From Actinobacteria bacterium 21-64-8 (lineage in GTDB: Bacteria > Actinomycetota > Acidimicrobiia > Acidimicrobiales > RAAP-2), in NCBI GenBank assembly GCA_002255315.1, contig NCBD01000064.1, forward strand, positions 1-9,665: 9,665 nucleotides of DNA. Reading direction: 5' to 3'. Numbering within the stretch: the stretch's first letter is position 1; every line of letters starts with the position of its first letter. The position numbers and the translations under genes are program-made. Of the stretch, positions 5,955-9,665 are shown in pieces. The notes under the pieces are model-generated. The model did no database searches. It worked only from the letters and a program-made list of their open reading frames with translations, and was not told the origin of the DNA.

Positions 5955-6045
5955 ATGCCCCATCCCTCACGAACGCTGCGCGGGCTAGTCCTCGCGCTCG
6001 TCACTCGTCGCCCCCGCGACGACGCTCACGCCGAGCGACACGCTC
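5955..6045 (+). other. Frameshifted signal-peptide leader of the S53 peptidase
   Basis: From the ATG at 5955 the reading is MPHPSRTLRGLVLAL, a basic n-region and hydrophobic core typical of a signal peptide. It then runs into Arg-rich nonsense (VTRRPRDDAHAER) and stops at about 6074. In the peptidase frame the text after the TAG at 5986-5988 reads SLVAPATTLTPSDTLVHRAV, which would continue the hydrophobic core naturally. Dropping one base between about 5988 and 6003 joins the two into an ordinary signal peptide followed by the propeptide. The gene is therefore either disrupted by a one-base insertion, recoded, or affected by a sequencing or assembly error. Confidence 0.6.
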
Positions 6046-8271
6046 GTGCACCGCGCCGTCAGCGCGCGCTTTGACGTCGTCCTTCGCCAGCCTCGCCAGC
6101 GCGCGTTAACCGCGTTTCTGTCCTCGCTCTATAACCCGGCCTCGTCGAACTATCACCATTTCTTAACGCCCGCGAGTTTTGGGGCTCGATTCGGCGCTTC
6201 GACCCGCGCGATCAAGTCCGTCGCGGACTACTTCACCGGTTTTGGCCTGCACGTCACCACCGTCAACACGGCGCACACTCTCATGGCGCTTCGTGGTTCG
6301 AGTCGGAACGTGGCGCGCGCGTTCGCGACGCCCGTCGAATCGGTGCGCACCGCCAGCGGCGCCCTCGTCGCGCAGTTTGTCCGACCCGCGAGCGTGCCCT
6401 CGTCGATCGCGGTCGACGTCACCCACGTCGTGGGTCTGTCATCAACGCTGACGCCCTCACCGCAGCTGGCCCAACCACGAAGCCAGCCGCGCGCGTCATC
6501 GGGCGCGACGTCGGGGCCGACGGTGTGCCCCTCGGCGGGTGACGCCACGACCAATGGTCCCAACCAACTCTTTGGCTATACCGCCCAACAACAAGCGCAG
6601 CTCTACGGCCTCAACAGTGCGTGGTCCGCGGGCGACACGGGCGTGGGCCAGACCATCGCGCTCTACGAACTCGGTCTCTACAGCCAAAGCGACGTCGCGA
6701 CTTACTTTTCGTGTTACGGCGTGTCACCGCCGACCTCGAGCGTCAGCGTCGACGGGGGCCCCGGTACGACGACGAGTGACGAAGCAACGCTCGACGTCGA
6801 AGAGGCGGGCGTACTCGCGCCCGGCGCCAATTTAGTGATCTACCAGGGTCCTAATAACAACACCGGACCGCTCGACACCTACGCGCGCATCGCCGACGAC
6901 AACACCGCCAACATTGTCTCCACGTCGTGGGGAACCTGTGAAACGGACCCGACCGGCGACGTCGCCGGCGAACAAGTCATCTTTCAACAGATGGCGGCTC
7001 AAGGTCAGACCGTGCTCGCCGCCGCGGGCGATAGCGGATCATCGGACTGCAGCGCATCTTCGACGTCGTCGACTCAACTCGCCGTTGATGACCCGGCTTC
7101 CCAACCCTTCGTCACGGGCGTGGGGGGACTGAGCGTCACGAGTATCTCGCCCCTCGTTGAGAGCGTATGGAACCAGACGGGTGGCAACTCCACCTGCGGT
7201 GGCTCGGGCGGCGGTGGCGGTGGTCAGTCCGTGATCTGGTCGCGCCCCAGCTGGCAGGTCACCACTGGCGCGACCGCGAACGTGACGATGCGCATGGTGC
7301 CCGACCTCTCGGTCATGGGTGATCCCAGCACGGGCTTCATCCAGTACTACCCGAGTACTGGAAGTTGCGCGACACCGGGGTGGTTCACGGTGGGGGGCAC
7401 GTCCATTGGCGCGCCGCTCGTGAGTTCATTGGTCGCCGTCGCCACCCAAGCGTGCAATCAGGGGCGCCTCGGGTTTCTCAATCCTCAGCTCTACCAAATG
7501 CCCTCGAGTGATTTCGTCGACGTCACCGCAGGGAACAACGACCTCTACGGTGTCGGGGGCTACAGCGCGGGCGTGGGCTACGACATGGCCTCGGGTCTTG
7601 GCAGTCCCAACGGGGCGGCGTTTCTTTCGGGACTCTGTCCGAACCTCGCGGCCGACCCGTCACGGAGTTCGTTCGTGAACTCGACGGGGAACCCCGTCGC
7701 GCAAACGAGCGACGCGAGCGTGAGCGCGACGCTGCTCAACACGAGCGGCGCGGCGCTGGTCAACGAGCCCCTCGTGGTCAACGCCACGTCGTCAAGTGGG
7801 CAACTCACCATCAACGACGACCCCGCGAGCCGTCAAGGAATCGGCGCCGCGACGTCTCAAATCACGACGGACACCTCGGGCACCGCGACGACGACCATCA
7901 GCGACTCACGGCCCGGGGCCGTCAAAGTCGATCTCACCTATCGCGGCGTCACGCTGTATTCAACGACCTTCAATTTCGTCGCCGGCGCGAACTCGCGTCA
8001 CACCCCCTCGGCGCCACGTATCGGCGCACTCGTGGCCCTCAGCGGTGGCTTCACCATGCGCGTAATTGCGCCGTCCGACGCGGGCGCTGGATCCGTGACG
8101 CGATACCAGTACTCGCTCAACGGTACGAATAATTGGAGGAGTTTCAACTCCTCAACACTGACGGTGCGCCATCTTTTGCGTCATCACGCCTACACCGTGC
8201 GCGTGCGGGCTCTCAACGCCTACGGCGCGTCGCCGCTCAGCGCCGCGAAACGTGTCGTCACGAAATCGTAG
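6046..8271 (+). CDS. S53 family (sedolisin/kumamolisin) secreted peptidase with Ig-like and FN3-like C-terminal domains
   Basis: The open frame gives 741 residues from a GTG; the true N-terminus probably starts at 5955, in another frame. A pro-kumamolisin activation domain (about 5-130, with SLYNPASSNYHHFLTP) precedes the catalytic domain (about 165-530). The S53 catalytic residues are all visible: Glu246 and Asp250 (DEATLDVEE), oxyanion Asp329 (AAAGDSGSSD), and nucleophile Ser453 (GGTSIGAP). Calcium ligands are probably Asp492 (FVDVTAGN) and Asp513 (GYDMASGLG). Eight cysteines from the end of the propeptide linker through the catalytic domain could form disulfides. Residues about 540-650 look like an invasin-type bacterial Ig domain, and about 660-741 like fibronectin type III (RVRALNAYGASPLSAA). 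S53 enzymes are secreted, self-activating endopeptidases that usually work at acidic pH. The gene ends TAG-TAA. The family is certain; expression depends on resolving the N-terminal frameshift. Confidence 0.93.
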   Translation: MHRAVSARFDVVLRQPRQRALTAFLSSLYNPASSNYHHFLTPASFGARFGASTRAIKSVADYFTGFGLHVTTVNTAHTLMALRGSSRNVARAFATPVESVRTASGALVAQFVRPASVPSSIAVDVTHVVGLSSTLTPSPQLAQPRSQPRASSGATSGPTVCPSAGDATTNGPNQLFGYTAQQQAQLYGLNSAWSAGDTGVGQTIALYELGLYSQSDVATYFSCYGVSPPTSSVSVDGGPGTTTSDEATLDVEEAGVLAPGANLVIYQGPNNNTGPLDTYARIADDNTANIVSTSWGTCETDPTGDVAGEQVIFQQMAAQGQTVLAAAGDSGSSDCSASSTSSTQLAVDDPASQPFVTGVGGLSVTSISPLVESVWNQTGGNSTCGGSGGGGGGQSVIWSRPSWQVTTGATANVTMRMVPDLSVMGDPSTGFIQYYPSTGSCATPGWFTVGGTSIGAPLVSSLVAVATQACNQGRLGFLNPQLYQMPSSDFVDVTAGNNDLYGVGGYSAGVGYDMASGLGSPNGAAFLSGLCPNLAADPSRSSFVNSTGNPVAQTSDASVSATLLNTSGAALVNEPLVVNATSSSGQLTINDDPASRQGIGAATSQITTDTSGTATTTISDSRPGAVKVDLTYRGVTLYSTTFNFVAGANSRHTPSAPRIGALVALSGGFTMRVIAPSDAGAGSVTRYQYSLNGTNNWRSFNSSTLTVRHLLRHHAYTVRVRALNAYGASPLSAAKRVVTKS

Positions 8272-8272
8272 T

Positions 8273-8307
8273 AATCAGAGTTTCGTCGAGGCGCCCAAAA
8301 TCAGAGT
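8273..8307. repeat. Short direct repeat AATCAGAGT, two copies
   Basis: AATCAGAGT occurs at 8273-8281 and 8299-8307, 26 bases apart, just after the S53 stop. It may be chance. Apart from a TACACT hexamer at 8318-8323 and a modest ribosome binding site, I see nothing else in this 104-base gap, and no clear terminator. Confidence 0.3.
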
Positions 8308-8317
8308 GAGCCAGTTC

Positions 8318-8323
8318 TACACT
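8318..8323 (+). promoter_or_regulatory. Candidate -10 box for the terminal secreted-protein gene
   Basis: TACACT fits TAnnnT and would give a leader of about 45 bases before the GTG at 8376. No -35 is evident. This gene lacks a TAnnnT box 7 bases before its start, so it would be a leadered transcript, unlike its neighbours. Confidence 0.3.
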
Positions 8324-8364
8324 TGAGGTGGTACTGGTCCCCGTGCGGACGGTCTACACCCACT

Positions 8365-8370
8365 AAGGGA
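8365..8370 (+). promoter_or_regulatory. Ribosome binding site of the terminal secreted protein
   Basis: AAGGGA lies 5 bases before the GTG at 8376. This partial Shine-Dalgarno match favours that GTG over the overlapping GTG at 8374, which is followed directly by TGA. Confidence 0.45.
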
Positions 8371-8375
8371 CTCGT

Positions 8376-9665
8376 GTGAAGCTTCGTCGACTCGTTCTAC
8401 TACTGGCAGTCTTGAGCGCGGGGACCCTGTGGGCGAGTACGTCGCGCGGCGCGACGACGGCCACCCCGACGGGACTACCCCTGTACCAATTCGTGGACAC
8501 CGGCACGGGACCATTGCCCTGGAACGCGGTCTCCTTGCAAAGTACCTTGCACGCGACGACGATGGTCGGCGGACCTCACAGCGCCGAGGGGCCCAACGGC
8601 GGCGTCATCGCGTATCGAACGAACACCGGTGCGCTCGCGGACCTCGTGATACACGACGACAACACCACTCAATGGAATAATCTCACCGCGAACAACGACG
8701 TCCCCGTGCCGGGCGCCGACCCCGTCCCCTTCTTCGACCCCTACGGCAACGTCGACCTGCTCTACGTCGATCAAGCCAGTCACGTCATTCTGCTCTCACC
8801 GAACGAGACCCTTGGACCGTGGTGGCGCCAACTCCACGGCGGCGCGCCGTGGCGTCCCCTTGTGTCCACCGACCTCACGGCCCTCACCGGCGTCCTCGCG
8901 GCAAATGGACTTCCGAGCGTGCAAGTTGCCGTGACGACCGGCACGATTGCCTATCGCACGTCAACCAACGCCCTCGAGGTCGTGCGCCTCACCTGGAACA
9001 ATCTCGATCCTCTACCCGTCTACGCCGGTCTCGCTCACACGATCAATCCTCCCGTCGAGAAGCCCCCTCCGGTGACGACCACCACGACCACCACCACGTC
9101 GACGAGTCCGTCGACCAGTTCGCCAACCTCCAGTTCGACCACCACCACGACGACCACCACGACCGTGGCGCCCGCGACACCGGCGTTCGCGAGTGACCCC
9201 GTCGTCTTACCTGGTCTCGTCGGAGCGGTCGCCGCCACGCTCAACAACGGCGCGCTGGTCGATTTCATCAATACCGGCTCACTCTTTTCGACCTGGGGCT
9301 CGCAGAATCTCACGGCAATCACTGGATCGCCCAAGGTCGCGGGTTCGCTCAGCGCAACGGGCACCGCGTCGACGGCCGACGTCGCCGTCCTTACGACCTC
9401 GGGGACCGTCGAACTCTTCAGCACTGTCTTGAGCAATCTCGTCACGTCGACGACGAGTGCGCCACCTTCGTCGACGACCACCTCAACGGTCGTCACCCCG
9501 AGTTTGCCCGCGGGCGCCGCGACGTGGAACGTACAAAACGTCACTGCGCTGGCCACCGGGTCACCGCCACTGTCGGGTGCATTGGCGCTGAACGCGACTT
9601 CGAGTCAGCTCACGATTGCCGGTCAGGCCGCGAATTGGGGCGACCTCTTTGTTCTCTCCAACGCC
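8376..9665 (+). CDS. Secreted repeat protein with Thr/Ser/Pro linkers, unknown function, partial at right edge
   Basis: An open frame of 430 codons runs off the window end. The N-terminus MKLRRLVLLLAVLSAGTLWAS is a clear signal peptide without a lipobox cysteine, so the mature protein is probably secreted. I do not recognise the family. Internal similarity is visible: IAYRT followed by WNNL occurs at about 78-103 and again at 191-210, and a W-x2/3-(N/D)-(L/V)-TA unit recurs at about 159, 307 and 384 (for example WGSQNLTAITG and WNVQNVTALATG). Units of roughly 50-75 residues with regular Trp and beta-type sequence suggest degenerate propeller-like blades. A 30-residue linker of only Thr, Ser and Pro (234-263) contains runs of eight and nine threonines; a second, shorter Ser/Thr/Pro linker spans 357-374. 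No cysteine is seen in the mature part. It follows the S53 peptidase by 104 bases and may act outside the cell with it, as a binding or adhesion protein; this is speculative. Confidence 0.8.
   Translation, partial: MKLRRLVLLLAVLSAGTLWASTSRGATTATPTGLPLYQFVDTGTGPLPWNAVSLQSTLHATTMVGGPHSAEGPNGGVIAYRTNTGALADLVIHDDNTTQWNNLTANNDVPVPGADPVPFFDPYGNVDLLYVDQASHVILLSPNETLGPWWRQLHGGAPWRPLVSTDLTALTGVLAANGLPSVQVAVTTGTIAYRTSTNALEVVRLTWNNLDPLPVYAGLAHTINPPVEKPPPVTTTTTTTTSTSPSTSSPTSSSTTTTTTTTTVAPATPAFASDPVVLPGLVGAVAATLNNGALVDFINTGSLFSTWGSQNLTAITGSPKVAGSLSATGTASTADVAVLTTSGTVELFSTVLSNLVTSTTSAPPSSTTTSTVVTPSLPAGAATWNVQNVTALATGSPPLSGALALNATSSQLTIAGQAANWGDLFVLSNA
9075..9164 (+). repeat. ACC/ACG triplet-rich tract encoding a Thr/Ser/Pro linker
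   Basis: The tract encodes eight threonines, thirteen Ser/Thr/Pro residues, then nine threonines, using mixed ACC and ACG codons. It is a low-complexity linker inside the terminal secreted protein, likely flexible and possibly a site of O-glycosylation. Such tracts can vary in length between strains. Confidence 0.75.

Noticed and set aside
9075..9164. Triplet-rich tract considered as a CRISPR array or tandem-repeat locus
   Set aside because: There are no regular spacers or long repeat units; it is a low-complexity codon run within an open frame.
9035..9556. Minus-strand frame with long valine runs opposite the terminal secreted protein
   Set aside because: The valine runs are simply the antisense of the ACC/ACG threonine tract; the plus-strand frame has a signal peptide, a start site and internal repeats.

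Overview
The window is GC-rich, densely coding bacterial chromosome. The organism is probably an actinobacterium, most likely of the Acidimicrobiia. The clues are the rimO-pgsA-cinA order, frequent GTG starts, several starts that look leaderless, and a MutT1-like Nudix protein. This assignment is inference; nothing in the window fixes the taxon. There is no mobile element, integrase or CRISPR array.

Layout. Positions 1-3805 hold a tight minus-strand cluster: rimO (ribosomal protein S12 methylthiotransferase), pgsA (phosphatidylglycerophosphate synthase), cinA (MoCF domain plus PncC-type amidase), and a beta-lactamase-fold serine hydrolase that runs off the left edge. rimO/pgsA share an ATGA overlap, pgsA/cinA overlap by 11 bases if cinA starts at its GTG, and the hydrolase starts 19 bases after cinA with a strong ribosome binding site. 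Just upstream on the same strand is tRNA-Ser(GCU), separated from rimO by a perfect 12-bp hairpin. A minus-strand Nudix hydrolase (4032-4496) comes before the tRNA.

From about 4500 the genes read on the plus strand: a TauE/SafE-family membrane transporter, a DUF4395 membrane protein with two CxxC pairs, a large secreted S53 (sedolisin/kumamolisin) peptidase with C-terminal Ig-like and FN3-like domains, and an unrecognised secreted protein with degenerate repeats and Thr/Ser/Pro linkers that runs off the right edge.

Most notable points. (1) Four starts (Nudix, TauE, DUF4395, S53) have a TAnnnT hexamer followed by exactly 7 bases and then the start codon, the geometry of leaderless actinobacterial transcripts. 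(2) The S53 gene appears frameshifted inside its signal peptide: the leaderless ATG at 5955 opens a good signal peptide in one frame, while the propeptide continues in the next frame. (3) The terminal secreted protein has internally repeated segments suggestive of beta-propeller-like blades. The two secreted proteins together suggest an extracellular, perhaps acid-adapted, lifestyle. I see no clear new multi-gene system; the terminal repeat protein is the least explained component.
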